Assembly (NCBI GenBank): GCA_023229525.1
Contig: JALNZC010000001.1
Location: 162,280 to 226,279 of the forward strand
Source: Bacteroidales bacterium
GTDB taxonomy: Bacteria > Bacteroidota > Bacteroidia > Bacteroidales > FEN-979
Direction of reading: 5' to 3'
DNA: 64,000 nt
Shown one piece after another: positions 8,833 to 17,669 of this stretch (position 1 is its first letter; each line of letters starts with the position of its first letter). Position numbers and translations under genes: made by a program. The notes under the pieces are model-generated. The model saw nothing but the letters and a program-made list of their open reading frames with translations. It had not been told where the DNA came from and did not search any database.

Positions 8833-9168
8833 TTATTTCTTGAGTGGGGGTCCTTCATACTTTTTAGCCAATAAGTGGTAAATAATGAGGCCAAAACCAC
8901 CAAACAGGCAGATCATGGAGAAGAAAGCCGGTTCTTCGTCCAATGTTGTGTATACCGCCAATACCTTACCAAGCAGGATGCCAATACCTATTCCTACCAG
9001 AAGCAGCCCCCATTTTAATGAAGAGGGTTCATTTTTGTTTGATTCGAAGATGCTGGCATCGGCGCTTTGTTGTATCAGCGCCAGGCGTTCCTTTTTCCGT
9101 ACAAACAGGTATACGATTCCGTAGACCATGGCAAAGAACGCAATCGGAATTAAAAATTCATTATTCAT
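8833..9168 (-). CDS. Small membrane protein, DUF6249-like
   Basis: 111 residues with three likely membrane segments: about 5-22 (IPIAFFAMVYGIVYLFV), 52-70 (WGLLLVGIGIGILLGKVL) and 82-100. After the first is RKKERLALIQQSADASIF, the charged, kinase-free cytoplasmic signature seen in small membrane proteins often found beside ECF sigma factors. It is divergent from the sigma factor gene, which fits that pattern. Function unknown. Confidence 0.75.
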   Translation of the reverse strand: MNNEFLIPIAFFAMVYGIVYLFVRKKERLALIQQSADASIFESNKNEPSSLKWGLLLVGIGIGILLGKVLAVYTTLDEEPAFFSMICLFGGFGLIIYHLLAKKYEGPPLKK

Positions 9169-9309
9169 TTCCGTAAAATTTTGGTTTGTTTTTCCGTTAA
9201 CGATTATTTTGACGCAGCGGTAGCGTATAGGTTACAGATCTACGGATGTCATTCAGATTCTTTTCAATACGATTGCAAAATCAAATATCAAACTTTTCTG
9301 ATTTTACTG

Positions 9310-9317
9310 TAACTTTG
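9310..9317 (+). promoter_or_regulatory. Candidate -7 element upstream of the ECF sigma gene
   Basis: TAACTTTG matches TAnnTTTG, 47 bp before the sigma start codon. No clear -33 TTG lies at the expected spacing, so an autoregulated ECF promoter is also possible. Confidence 0.35.
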
Positions 9318-9364
9318 TGTAGGCGGTTGTAACTTCAATTAAAACTGGCCGTCTAATTTTTCGG

Positions 9365-9931
9365 ATGAAATACCAGGACGACAATTTTTATATCGATCGT
9401 GTGTTGGCCGGGGATGTTTCGGCATATGCAGGGCTGGTTTCCAAACACAAAAATCTTGTTTTTTCTATTGCACTTAAGATATTAAATAGTCGGGAGGATG
9501 CAGAGGAGGTGGCACAGGATAGTTTTTTAAAAGCATATCAATCGTTGAAAACATTTGAAAAGAAATCAAAATTTTCTACATGGCTCTACCGAATTGTATA
9601 TAATGCTGCTATATCCAAAACCCGAAAAAAGAAACTTGAATTTATTCCTATGGATAATTATTTAATCCATAATTATTCTGAAGACGGTTTTTTCCCTGGC
9701 GCTGACGAGATAGAACCCGAAGAACAAAAAATTATGATTGAGCGGGCAATGAGAAGTCTTTCGGATGATGAAAATCTTTTAATCACTTTATTTTATCATG
9801 GTGAAAATTCAATTGAGGAGATAAGTAACATTACCGGTCTTTCGATGTCTAATGTCAAAGTAAGATTACATCGGATCCGGAAAAAATTGTATGGTGAACT
9901 TTCCATCATGATGACGCAACGGTTAAATTAG
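9365..9931 (+). CDS. RNA polymerase ECF-family sigma factor
   Basis: 188 residues. Region 2 spans about residues 22-90, with REDAEEVAQDSFLKAYQSL and FSTWLYRIVYNAAISKTRKK for -10 melting and core binding. Region 4 spans about 125-180, with NSIEEISNITGLSMSNVKVR as the -35 helix-turn-helix. Regions 1 and 3 are missing, as usual for ECF factors. The next gene, 24 bp downstream, encodes a two-TM protein that fits an anti-sigma partner. The stimulus and regulon are unknown. Confidence 0.93.
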   Translation: MKYQDDNFYIDRVLAGDVSAYAGLVSKHKNLVFSIALKILNSREDAEEVAQDSFLKAYQSLKTFEKKSKFSTWLYRIVYNAAISKTRKKKLEFIPMDNYLIHNYSEDGFFPGADEIEPEEQKIMIERAMRSLSDDENLLITLFYHGENSIEEISNITGLSMSNVKVRLHRIRKKLYGELSIMMTQRLN

Positions 9932-9955
9932 TGAAATACTAATATTTAATGGACC

Positions 9956-10387
9956 ATGGAAAAGGATGATTTATTGAATGACGAATTTATCGGGAAACTG
10001 ATCCAAAACAGCCCCCTCGAACAACCATCCGATGATTTTGTTGATCGTGTAATGGAAAAAATCAGGTTAGCTCCAGAAAATGCTCCGGTAGAAAAACCAT
10101 ATTTTCTTATGGCCAGGTCCGTGATTCCATATTTGGTTGTAACCCTTATTGTTGCTTTTATTTTCTTTACTTCAGATTTGCCTATTCTTAGTTGGTTGCC
10201 AGGTAAAGAATATTGGACCACTTATTTAATTCCATACTTTGAAACATTATTTACCAGCCTTAAAAACTTCTTCATTTCTAAATATATCTCTTTGGGGGTT
10301 CTGATCGGGGTTTCTGTTGTCTTTCTATTTTTCATCGATCGCATATTGAGTCGCAAGGGCTCTTTTCACCACCATACCTTGGTGTAA
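9956..10387 (+). CDS. Hypothetical two-TM protein, putative anti-sigma partner
   Basis: 143 residues. An acidic cytoplasmic N-terminus (about 1-50, with NDEFIGKLIQNSP and PSDDFVDRVMEKI) is followed by membrane segments at about 58-76 and 104-124 and a short tail ending HHHTLV. Position directly after an ECF sigma gene, plus a helical cytoplasmic part and membrane anchor, suggests a membrane-bound sigma regulator. The zinc-binding HxxxCxxC of classic anti-sigma factors is absent, so the role is inferred from context only. The stop is immediately followed by the ATG of the next gene. Confidence 0.7.
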   Translation: MEKDDLLNDEFIGKLIQNSPLEQPSDDFVDRVMEKIRLAPENAPVEKPYFLMARSVIPYLVVTLIVAFIFFTSDLPILSWLPGKEYWTTYLIPYFETLFTSLKNFFISKYISLGVLIGVSVVFLFFIDRILSRKGSFHHHTLV

Positions 10388-11239
10388 ATGCTTCCTACTG
10401 AAATAGAAAAAGCCTTATCCTTTCAGATTTATGCTGTACGGCCGCTCAGTGGAGGCTCTATAAACCGGGTGTATTTTTTATCAACCGACCAGGGATCATT
10501 TTGTCTGAAATTCAATCTTGCCAAGGCATTTCCGGGCATGTTTGAAACAGAAGCAAAGGGGCTTTCTTTGCTTGAGCATACTGGAAAAATACGAGTACCG
10601 GCGGTAGTCGGGGCGGTGACATTGACGCAATACAGTTATTTATTACTGGAATATATCGAAGCTTCCCGCAGGATTCCGGATTTTATGGCTGATTTTGGTC
10701 GTTCGCTTGCTATGTTACACAAGAATTCCAATAGTCGTTTCGGCCTTGATCACGCCAATTACATTGGGTCTTTACCCCAACAAAACAAATGGCATGATGA
10801 CTGGAACTCTTTTTTTGTGGAAGAACGGTTGGAATATCAGATTATGTTAGCGCGGAATTCCGGCGTACTGTCTGAAAATACAAGAAAACAATTTGACCTG
10901 CTTTTTCCCCGTTTAAAAGATCTCTTTCCAAAAGAAAATCCCGCATTAATACACGGGGATCTGTGGAGTGGGAATTTCATCACCTCGGAAACAGGTAGGC
11001 CTTGTTTGATTGATCCGGCAGTATATTATGGACATCGGGAAATTGACCTTGCCATGTCTACCCTTTTCGGAGGCTTCAGTTCCGATTTTTATACGTCATA
11101 TGATGAAGTTTTTCCTTTGGAAAAAGGGTGGCGGGCCCGATTGGATTTATATAACCTTTATCCCTTATTGGTACATCTGAACCTTTTCGGATCGGGATAT
11201 CTGGGATCGATCCTTTCGATATTAAAAAAATTTTCCTAA
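10388..11239 (+). CDS. Fructosamine/ketosamine-3-kinase family protein
   Basis: 283 residues with an aminoglycoside-phosphotransferase-like kinase fold. Near the N-terminus is LSGGSINRVYFL, then a FCLKFNLA lysine segment, the catalytic loop LIHGDLWSGNFI at about residue 190 and the metal-binding LIDPAVYYGHREIDLAM. This matches fructosamine-3-kinase relatives, which phosphorylate sugar adducts on protein amines and start their removal. Its ATG abuts the preceding stop, implying co-transcription with the sigma factor. Its 3' end overlaps convergent lutB by 4 bp. Confidence 0.9.
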   Translation: MLPTEIEKALSFQIYAVRPLSGGSINRVYFLSTDQGSFCLKFNLAKAFPGMFETEAKGLSLLEHTGKIRVPAVVGAVTLTQYSYLLLEYIEASRRIPDFMADFGRSLAMLHKNSNSRFGLDHANYIGSLPQQNKWHDDWNSFFVEERLEYQIMLARNSGVLSENTRKQFDLLFPRLKDLFPKENPALIHGDLWSGNFITSETGRPCLIDPAVYYGHREIDLAMSTLFGGFSSDFYTSYDEVFPLEKGWRARLDLYNLYPLLVHLNLFGSGYLGSILSILKKFS

Positions 11240-12612
11240 GGATTTCTTTCTTTCCATTGCTGTTTAAAGCTTTTCTGGGCGAACCTGGGTAAGGTTCTTC
11301 TGGGACCCCACATTTTTTTCCCGAACCGGTGTATCAGCTTATTTTTAAGACCGGCTTTAGGTCGGTCGATCATCCAGCGATGAAGCATCATTATTTTCCA
11401 TGCGGTAACAACGGTTCGCCATGGGTAAGAGGTGTATTTTTTTAAGACTGCTTCATGTCTGTTGTGTAAAAGAAGCTCATGAAGCGGAATTTTTACAGGA
11501 CATACTTCGGTACATTTTCCACACAAAGAAGAGGCAAAACTAAGATGATTGAATTCCTTTAGTCCAAGGAAATGTGGGGAAATCACCGACCCTACCGGAC
11601 CAGAATAAGTGGTTTTATAAGTATATCCTCCAATGCTCCGGTAAACAGGACAACCATTCAGACAGGCGCCACAGCGAATGCATGAAAGTGCGCGTCGTTG
11701 TTCTTTGAATTTAAGCAATTCGGTACGCCGATTGTCAAGTAAAATCACATACATTTCTTCAGGACCATCAGGTTCAAACTCGTTCCGCGGGCCAAAGACG
11801 ATATTATTGTAAACGGTTATACTCTGACCTGTTCCATGTTGGGCAAGCAAGGGAAGAAAGAGATCCAGATCTTCAAGTGAAGGAATAAGTTTTTCAATTC
11901 CAACTATGGCAATATGAATTTTAGGAAAAGCCATGCAGAGCAAGCCATTTCCTTCGTTTTCAGTAAGTGCGACAGCGCCAACATCAGCAATCAGGAAGTT
12001 ACCTCCGGTAATACAAACATCAGCACGAATGAATTCACCACGAAGTTTTTCCCTGACAAATTGGGTTATTTGTTCTGGCTTGCTGTCGGCCGGCATATTG
12101 AATTTTTCATGGAAAAGCTTAGCCACATCTTCTTTGGATTTGTGCATAGCCGGTGTCAGTATATGGTACGGTTTTTCCCCTGCCAGCTGCACGATAAATT
12201 CACCGAGGTCTGTTTCAAATACTTCCCGTTTGTTCTTTTCAAAAAGTTCATTGAGTTCGAGCTCTTCGGAGACCATTGTTTTTTGTTTGACAATAACTTG
12301 TGCTCTCGCTTTTTTCAAAATATGCATGATTTCGCGCTGGGCATCCTTTTCATTCGGAGCCCATAGAACTTTACCGCCACGCTTGCTGAAATTATTCTCA
12401 AATTCCACCAGATATTTATCCAGGTTGTTTATGACTTTATGCTTTAAATTAGCCGCACGCCGTTTTGCCAGTTCCATATTCTGATACTGGTCTTTACCGC
12501 GGTTAACCTGTTCATCATACCGGCCAATATTATAGTTTAATCTTTTCCGGTGTTCCGGATCAAACGATATTTTTTCAGCATCTTCCAGAAATCTCTGGTA
12601 TATATAGTTCAT
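11236..12612 (-). CDS. lutB: LutB-type iron-sulfur protein (lactate utilisation family)
   Basis: 458 residues. An N-terminal LUD/DUF162 domain contains VCITGGNFLIADVGAVALTE and ENEGNGLL. The C-terminal ferredoxin-like half has two clusters, CIRCGACLNGCPVY (about residues 310-325) and CGKCTEVCPVKIPL (about 363-376). In Bacillus LutB works with LutA and LutC in L-lactate oxidation. Neither partner is here; rpiB is 10 bp upstream in the same direction. The symbol rests on family likeness, and the substrate is not proven. Confidence 0.88.
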   Translation of the reverse strand: MNYIYQRFLEDAEKISFDPEHRKRLNYNIGRYDEQVNRGKDQYQNMELAKRRAANLKHKVINNLDKYLVEFENNFSKRGGKVLWAPNEKDAQREIMHILKKARAQVIVKQKTMVSEELELNELFEKNKREVFETDLGEFIVQLAGEKPYHILTPAMHKSKEDVAKLFHEKFNMPADSKPEQITQFVREKLRGEFIRADVCITGGNFLIADVGAVALTENEGNGLLCMAFPKIHIAIVGIEKLIPSLEDLDLFLPLLAQHGTGQSITVYNNIVFGPRNEFEPDGPEEMYVILLDNRRTELLKFKEQRRALSCIRCGACLNGCPVYRSIGGYTYKTTYSGPVGSVISPHFLGLKEFNHLSFASSLCGKCTEVCPVKIPLHELLLHNRHEAVLKKYTSYPWRTVVTAWKIMMLHRWMIDRPKAGLKNKLIHRFGKKMWGPRRTLPRFAQKSFKQQWKERNP

Positions 12613-12622
12613 TTTTTACCAG

Positions 12623-13072
12623 TTAAAGTAAGTGAGAAATTTTTTCAATCCTTTTCTGATGGCGACCGCCTTCGAATTCTGTTTTTAAAAAAATTTCTGA
12701 GAAACAGACAGCCTGTTCCTGACTAATAAACCGGGCAGGAAGAACCAGGATATTGGCATCATTATGCGTGCGGGCAAGCTTTGCTATTTCTTCACTCCAA
12801 CAAATTGCGGCCCTGATTGTTCTATATTTATTAGCCACTATGGCCATGCCGTTACCACTTCCGCAAATAAGAATGCCAAATTTGAATTTATCTGCATGAA
12901 CGGCCTCAGAAAGTGGATGGGCAATATCGGGATAGTCTGCACTTTCCTCAGAAAATGTTCCGTAGTCTTCAAATTTAAAATTCGAAAGCTCAAGGACTTG
13001 TTTTATATATTCTTTCATTCGAAATCCGGCATGATCTCCGCCAATAGCAATTTTCCAGATTTTTTCGTCCAT
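12623..13072 (-). CDS. rpiB: Ribose-5-phosphate isomerase B
   Basis: 149 residues, the normal RpiB/LacAB length. It interconverts ribose-5-P and ribulose-5-P. Seen are the N-terminal IGGDHAGFRMK, the SADYPDIAHPLSEAV segment, the catalytic loop C70-GSGNGM, and RTHNDANIL with H103. It is the first gene of a two-gene unit with lutB. Confidence 0.95.
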   Translation of the reverse strand: MDEKIWKIAIGGDHAGFRMKEYIKQVLELSNFKFEDYGTFSEESADYPDIAHPLSEAVHADKFKFGILICGSGNGMAIVANKYRTIRAAICWSEEIAKLARTHNDANILVLPARFISQEQAVCFSEIFLKTEFEGGRHQKRIEKISHLL

Positions 13073-13503
13073 TGTTAATATTTTTCAAGACAAATGTAAA
13101 CATAAAGAAATATCCTGCTCTGAATCAATTTTTTAAATTTTTAACCTTGATTTGTTCACAAGTGAGTAATTTTGTTCCTAAATATTTATAAAATCCGGTT
13201 AATTATATAAGAAGGTCGTTAAATGAATGAAGATTGATGAGAAACGTTTTCTTTTTAATTTCTTTCAACAAAAAAGAAAGGCTAAACATCCATGATTTTT
13301 TCAACAACGAACATTATTAACATTTTTAATAAATTAGGTTAAAAAATTTATATATAAACAATTAAAAAAAAATTGATGTTCATAATTTGTTTATGAATTA
13401 ATCATTTTATCAAAACAAAACTTTTTTTAAAAAACAAATCAACACTATTCACTGCTATTATAATAAACATAAATAAAATAGACTTATTTAATATTACTGA
13501 AGA
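13073..13503. other. AT-rich intergenic spacer upstream of nadA
   Basis: About 430 bp between the divergent rpiB and nadA genes, strikingly A/T-rich with long A and T runs, and no plausible ORF on either strand. A TAATTTTG -7-like word lies near 13167 on plus, but without a good -33. A perfect 7-bp inverted repeat lies at 13379-13397. It probably holds the nadA promoter region. Confidence 0.5.
13379..13397. promoter_or_regulatory. Inverted repeat, possible operator upstream of nadA
   Basis: TTCATAA-TTTGT-TTATGAA is a perfect 7+5+7 inverted repeat about 107 bp before the nadA start. Size and position would suit a dimeric repressor, but the surrounding sequence is so AT-rich that chance is a serious alternative. 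Confidence 0.25.
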
Positions 13504-14442
13504 ATGAAAAGAAAGCTGACGGGCAACCTCGTAGATTCCATTCTTAAATTAAAACGAGAAAAAAAAGCAGTTATTTTAGCGCATTATTATCAGATTCCTG
13601 AAATTCAGGAAATTGCTGATTTTGTTGGTGATAGTTTGGGACTATCGCAAAATGCACGAACAACAAATGCAGATATGATTGTGTTCTGCGGTGTTCATTT
13701 TATGGCTGAAACTGCTAAAATACTAAATCCCACTAAAAAAGTGATTCTTCCTGATTTATATGCGGGCTGTTCACTTGCTGATTCATGTCCACCTGACCTT
13801 TTCAGAGAATTTTTGAGAAAATATCCGGAGCATGTGATCATTTCATATATCAATTGTTCGGCCCAGATTAAGGCCATGTCTGATATTATTTGTACATCGA
13901 GCAATGCTGTTAAAATAGTGGAATCCTTACCCAGGGAACAAAAAATAGTATTTGCCCCGGATAAGAATTTGGGAGGATACATTAATTCGATAACAGACAG
14001 AAACATGGTTTTATGGAATGGAACATGTGAAGTTCATGATATTATAAAAATTGAACAGGTCATAAAATTAAAGGAGATGAATCCCGATGCCCAATTAATT
14101 GCTCATCCTGAATGTCAGGCAGTCATTCTTGAATTGGCAGATTATGTTGGTTCTACTACCGGATTACTTCAGTATACAATAAAAAGCAATTTTAAAAAAT
14201 TCATAGTAGCGACTGAAACAGGAATTCTTTACCAGATGAAAAAGGCGTCACCTGAAAAGGAATTTTTAATTGTTCCTACTGATCAAACTTGTTCTTGCAA
14301 CGATTGCCCTTATATGAAATTAAATACGATGGAAAAATTATTTTTATGTCTTAAAAATGAATCTCCGGAAATAAAATTATCAACAAACCTGATAGAAAGG
14401 GCAAAGAAACCTATCTTGCGAATGTTGGAGTTGTCGAAGTAG
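13504..14442 (+). CDS. nadA: Quinolinate synthase A
   Basis: 312 residues. It condenses iminoaspartate with dihydroxyacetone phosphate to quinolinate, the first committed NAD intermediate. Motifs are ILAHYYQIPEIQEIADFVGDSL near the N-terminus, FCGVHFMAETAKILNP, PDLYAGCSLADSCP and HPECQAV. The [4Fe-4S] ligands are probably C89, C175 and one of C263/C265/C268 in TCSCNDCPYM. nadB and nadC are not adjacent. A MORN-like repeat gene starts 16 bp downstream. Confidence 0.95.
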   Translation: MKRKLTGNLVDSILKLKREKKAVILAHYYQIPEIQEIADFVGDSLGLSQNARTTNADMIVFCGVHFMAETAKILNPTKKVILPDLYAGCSLADSCPPDLFREFLRKYPEHVIISYINCSAQIKAMSDIICTSSNAVKIVESLPREQKIVFAPDKNLGGYINSITDRNMVLWNGTCEVHDIIKIEQVIKLKEMNPDAQLIAHPECQAVILELADYVGSTTGLLQYTIKSNFKKFIVATETGILYQMKKASPEKEFLIVPTDQTCSCNDCPYMKLNTMEKLFLCLKNESPEIKLSTNLIERAKKPILRMLELSK

Positions 14443-14458
14443 AAGATAACAATATTCA

Positions 14459-16021
14459 ATGAAAATATTTTATAGATATTTATCCCTCAATTTTTTACTT
14501 TTCTTTCTTATTGCTTTGACATCTGTTTATGGGCAAGACACACTTAATCAATTTCATAAGCAGCAATACTTTTATCCTAACGGAAAAATTTCCAGCGAGG
14601 GAATGATAAAAAAGGGAAGACCGGAAGGTTATTGGATATCCTATTATGAGAGCGGAAAAATAAAATCGGAAGGAAACAGAATAAATTTTGAGTTGGATAG
14701 TCTTTGGAAATTTTACAATGAAGAAGGTAAATTGATTCTTGAAATAACGTATCAAAATGGAAAGAAAAACGGAATCAAGACCAGTTATCTGGATAAGGAG
14801 ATCATCCGGGAAAATTTCAAAAATGATATTAAGGAAGGATATACCCGGTATTATTATCCGGATGGAAAAATCAAACAGGATATTCCTTTTTTAAAGGGCC
14901 AGGAACAGGGTTTTGGGAAGGAATACGGATCAGATGGCACCATCATCACACTCACTGAATATAAGAGGGGCTTTATTGTTGATCGCTTAAGAATTAACCG
15001 TAAGGACGGAAACGGGCGCAAACAAGGCCGCTGGTATCTTTTTTATCCCGACGGTATTGTTCAGACAGAAGGTGTGTACAAAGATGATAAGAAAAACGGG
15101 TATTTTAAGGAATATGCCGAAAATGGCGACCTGATAAAAATTTCTAAATATATTGATGATATTATCCAGCCTGAAGCTCAGGAAATCCAAAAACTGGATA
15201 TCAGGAATGAATATTATCCAAACGGAAAGGTTAAGATAAACGCCATGTTCCGGAATGGGATACCGGAGGGAGTAAAACGTATTTATGATTCAACAGGAAA
15301 AGTAGAAAAATCGTTTTTATTTCAGAATGGCAATGTGATTGGTGAAGGAATAGTCAAAGATGATGGTAACCGGGATGGTCCCTGGAAAGATTTTTATCCT
15401 GATGGAAATCTGAAGGCTGAAGGGAATTATGATAACGGAAAGCAAATTGGGGAATGGAAGTATTATCATTCCAATGGCAAAATAGAACAGACCGGCAGAT
15501 TTAATAAACAAGGAAAGCTTGAAGGATCATGGAAATGGTATTTTGACACCGGCCAATTGTTAAGGGAGGAATCGTATCATGCCGGGCTACGGGATGGTTT
15601 ATCTACAACATACGATGAAACCGGAAAGGTCATAGAGGAAGGGGAATTTATAAATGGGAATGAAGATGGACCCTGGTTCGAACAAATCGGAGACACCTAT
15701 ATCAGGGGAACATACCGGGACGGGCTGCGGAACGGAATGTGGACCTATTATTATGTTGAATTTGACGGTGTAAAATGGGATAGTTTGTGTTATTTCAAGG
15801 GCAGTTTTGTTGAAGATAATCCCGACGGGAAGCACATTTATTATTGGGATAACGGCAAGGTAAGAGATGAGGGATTATATATTATGGGAAAGAAAGAAGG
15901 GGATTGGCTGAAATATAATTACGACGGGACTTTATTTATAATCATCACATATAAAGAAGGTGTCGAAGTTCGCTATGATGGCATTAGAATTAAACCGCCA
16001 TTTGAAAAAGAGGAGGAATAA
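14459..16021 (+). CDS. Secreted MORN-type repeat protein (YwqK-like)
   Basis: 520 residues. A signal peptide (about 1-22, ending VYGQ) is followed by some fifteen copies of a roughly 23-residue repeat around YYPDGKIKxEGxFxxGxxxGxW, for example YYESGKIKSEG, FYPDGNLKAEGNYDNGK and YHSNGKIEQTG. These are MORN-variant repeats as in YwqK/toxin_YwqK families, forming an extended beta meander. It is probably exported; partners are unknown. It ends with TAA directly followed by the ATG of the pseudouridine synthase, so the two are translationally adjacent. Confidence 0.85.
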   Translation: MKIFYRYLSLNFLLFFLIALTSVYGQDTLNQFHKQQYFYPNGKISSEGMIKKGRPEGYWISYYESGKIKSEGNRINFELDSLWKFYNEEGKLILEITYQNGKKNGIKTSYLDKEIIRENFKNDIKEGYTRYYYPDGKIKQDIPFLKGQEQGFGKEYGSDGTIITLTEYKRGFIVDRLRINRKDGNGRKQGRWYLFYPDGIVQTEGVYKDDKKNGYFKEYAENGDLIKISKYIDDIIQPEAQEIQKLDIRNEYYPNGKVKINAMFRNGIPEGVKRIYDSTGKVEKSFLFQNGNVIGEGIVKDDGNRDGPWKDFYPDGNLKAEGNYDNGKQIGEWKYYHSNGKIEQTGRFNKQGKLEGSWKWYFDTGQLLREESYHAGLRDGLSTTYDETGKVIEEGEFINGNEDGPWFEQIGDTYIRGTYRDGLRNGMWTYYYVEFDGVKWDSLCYFKGSFVEDNPDGKHIYYWDNGKVRDEGLYIMGKKEGDWLKYNYDGTLFIIITYKEGVEVRYDGIRIKPPFEKEEE

Positions 16022-16810
16022 ATGAAACTTGAAAAATTAAATAAACCTGTAAAAGTGATCCGACGTGGGGAAAAAAATATTGGTCCCGAACTGATAAGAC
16101 TCAATAAATATATCTCAAATTCAGGGATCTGTTCCCGTCGTGATGCAGATAAGCTTATTCAGGCGGGGGCAATTTCAGTAAACGGAAAAGTAGTTACTGA
16201 ACTTGGATCCAAAATAGGGCCAATGGATAAGGTTCAATATGGGGGCCAAACCATAAGCCGCGAAACCCCAAGGTATATCCTGCTGAATAAACCGAAGGGA
16301 TATATAACAACTGTGGATGATCCGGAAAAAAGAAAAACGGTAATGACCCTGATCTCCGGCGCTTGTAAAGAACGGGTTTACCCGGTAGGGCGTCTCGACC
16401 GTAACACCACAGGTTTATTGTTGTTTACAAACGATGGTACCATCGCCAAAAAGCTGACCCATCCGCGTTACGGGATCAAAAAAATATATCATGTTGAAAT
16501 AGAAAAACCATTGACCAAAGCCGATTTCATGAAGATTGAAGCTGGATTTTCACTGGAAGAAGGGCTTATTAAAGTAGATCGTATCGAATATATTGGTGAC
16601 GGAAAAGATAAAAAACAAATTGGTATTGAATTGCATTCGGGACAAAACCGCATTGTCAGGCGTATTTTCGAACATTTTGAATATCATATAGTAAAACTTG
16701 ACCGTGTATATTATGCCGGGCTTACAAAAAAGAATCTGACACGTGGGCATTGGCGTTTTCTTGAAGAACAGGAAATAAACATGCTTAAAATGATCAGCTC
16801 CAACCCTTGA
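16022..16810 (+). CDS. S4-domain pseudouridine synthase (RluB/RsuA family)
   Basis: 262 residues. An S4 RNA-binding domain (about 25-75, IRLNKYISNSGICSRRDADK) is followed by the RsuA/RluB catalytic domain with VGRLDRNTTGLLLFTNDG, where D126 is the catalytic Asp. KKIYHVEI and QNRIVRRIFEHF complete the family signature. It isomerises uridine in rRNA. RluB, RluE, RluF and RsuA cannot be told apart safely here, though RluB-like is most likely. Confidence 0.92.
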   Translation: MKLEKLNKPVKVIRRGEKNIGPELIRLNKYISNSGICSRRDADKLIQAGAISVNGKVVTELGSKIGPMDKVQYGGQTISRETPRYILLNKPKGYITTVDDPEKRKTVMTLISGACKERVYPVGRLDRNTTGLLLFTNDGTIAKKLTHPRYGIKKIYHVEIEKPLTKADFMKIEAGFSLEEGLIKVDRIEYIGDGKDKKQIGIELHSGQNRIVRRIFEHFEYHIVKLDRVYYAGLTKKNLTRGHWRFLEEQEINMLKMISSNP

Positions 16811-16825
16811 AAAATTAATGAAGAA

Positions 16826-17644
16826 ATGAAACCGATAAGCATTTACATTGTTGAGGATGAACTTCTCATTTCGGCAAGTTTAAAATCACAACTAAAAAGT
16901 TTTGGGTATGAAGTTCTCGGTTCTTCTCCCCAGGGTGAAGCTTGCCTTGATGAGCTAACGGAACTTTTACAAATAGGGAGGGAGCCTGAAATTATTTTGA
17001 TGGACATTCATCTTCGCGGGAACCAGGATGGCATAGAGGTAGCTAAAAAAATCAACGAAAAATTCAATTCCGCGATTATTTTTCTGACGGGACAGAGTTC
17101 AAAAGAAGTTTATGAACGTTCTTTCAAAATAAAGCCGTTTGGTTATCTTCTCAAGCCCATCGATATGGAGCAAACCAAAATGACTATTGAAATTGCCGCT
17201 TATCAAAGAAATCTGGAAATCGAGAACAGGATATATCAAAAGGAACTGGAAATACTTCTTGAAAAACGTTCACAGGAAAATCTGGAATTGATGTCGATGT
17301 ACCAGGTCATTGTTGACAATTCGCTTATCGGGTTGACCATAATGCAGGATGAAAAATTTGTATTTGCGAATCATCGTGCTGCTGAAATCTTCGGATGTCA
17401 ACTAGACGAATTTTTAACTTTTTCCAAGCAGGATATCATTCATTTTATTTACCCGGAAGATCAAAACAAGGCCTTATCGGCATATTCTCTATTACTTAAT
17501 TGTGCCAGCCAAAAATTTCTTGTTCGTGTTATCACACGAAATGAAACATTAAAATGTATGGAGGCCTATATCAAAACCGTCGAATTCAAAGGGAAACCGG
17601 CCATTCATCAAACCTTCATGGAAGTTGCGGATTCCCCGAAATAA
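16826..17644 (+). CDS. Response regulator with REC and PAS domains
   Basis: 272 residues. The REC domain (about 4-120) has acidic D11, phospho-acceptor D60 in ILMDIHL, T88 and K110, so it looks competent. A coiled linker (about 122-155) leads to a PAS domain (about 155-265: IVDNSLIGLTIMQDEKFVFANHRAAEIFG). There is no DNA-binding, GGDEF or kinase output domain, so it may relay a signal by protein contact. No histidine kinase is next to it. It starts 15 bp after the pseudouridine synthase. Confidence 0.88.
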   Translation: MKPISIYIVEDELLISASLKSQLKSFGYEVLGSSPQGEACLDELTELLQIGREPEIILMDIHLRGNQDGIEVAKKINEKFNSAIIFLTGQSSKEVYERSFKIKPFGYLLKPIDMEQTKMTIEIAAYQRNLEIENRIYQKELEILLEKRSQENLELMSMYQVIVDNSLIGLTIMQDEKFVFANHRAAEIFGCQLDEFLTFSKQDIIHFIYPEDQNKALSAYSLLLNCASQKFLVRVITRNETLKCMEAYIKTVEFKGKPAIHQTFMEVADSPK

Positions 17645-17669
17645 TTTGCACTTCCGGAATCGATCATAA

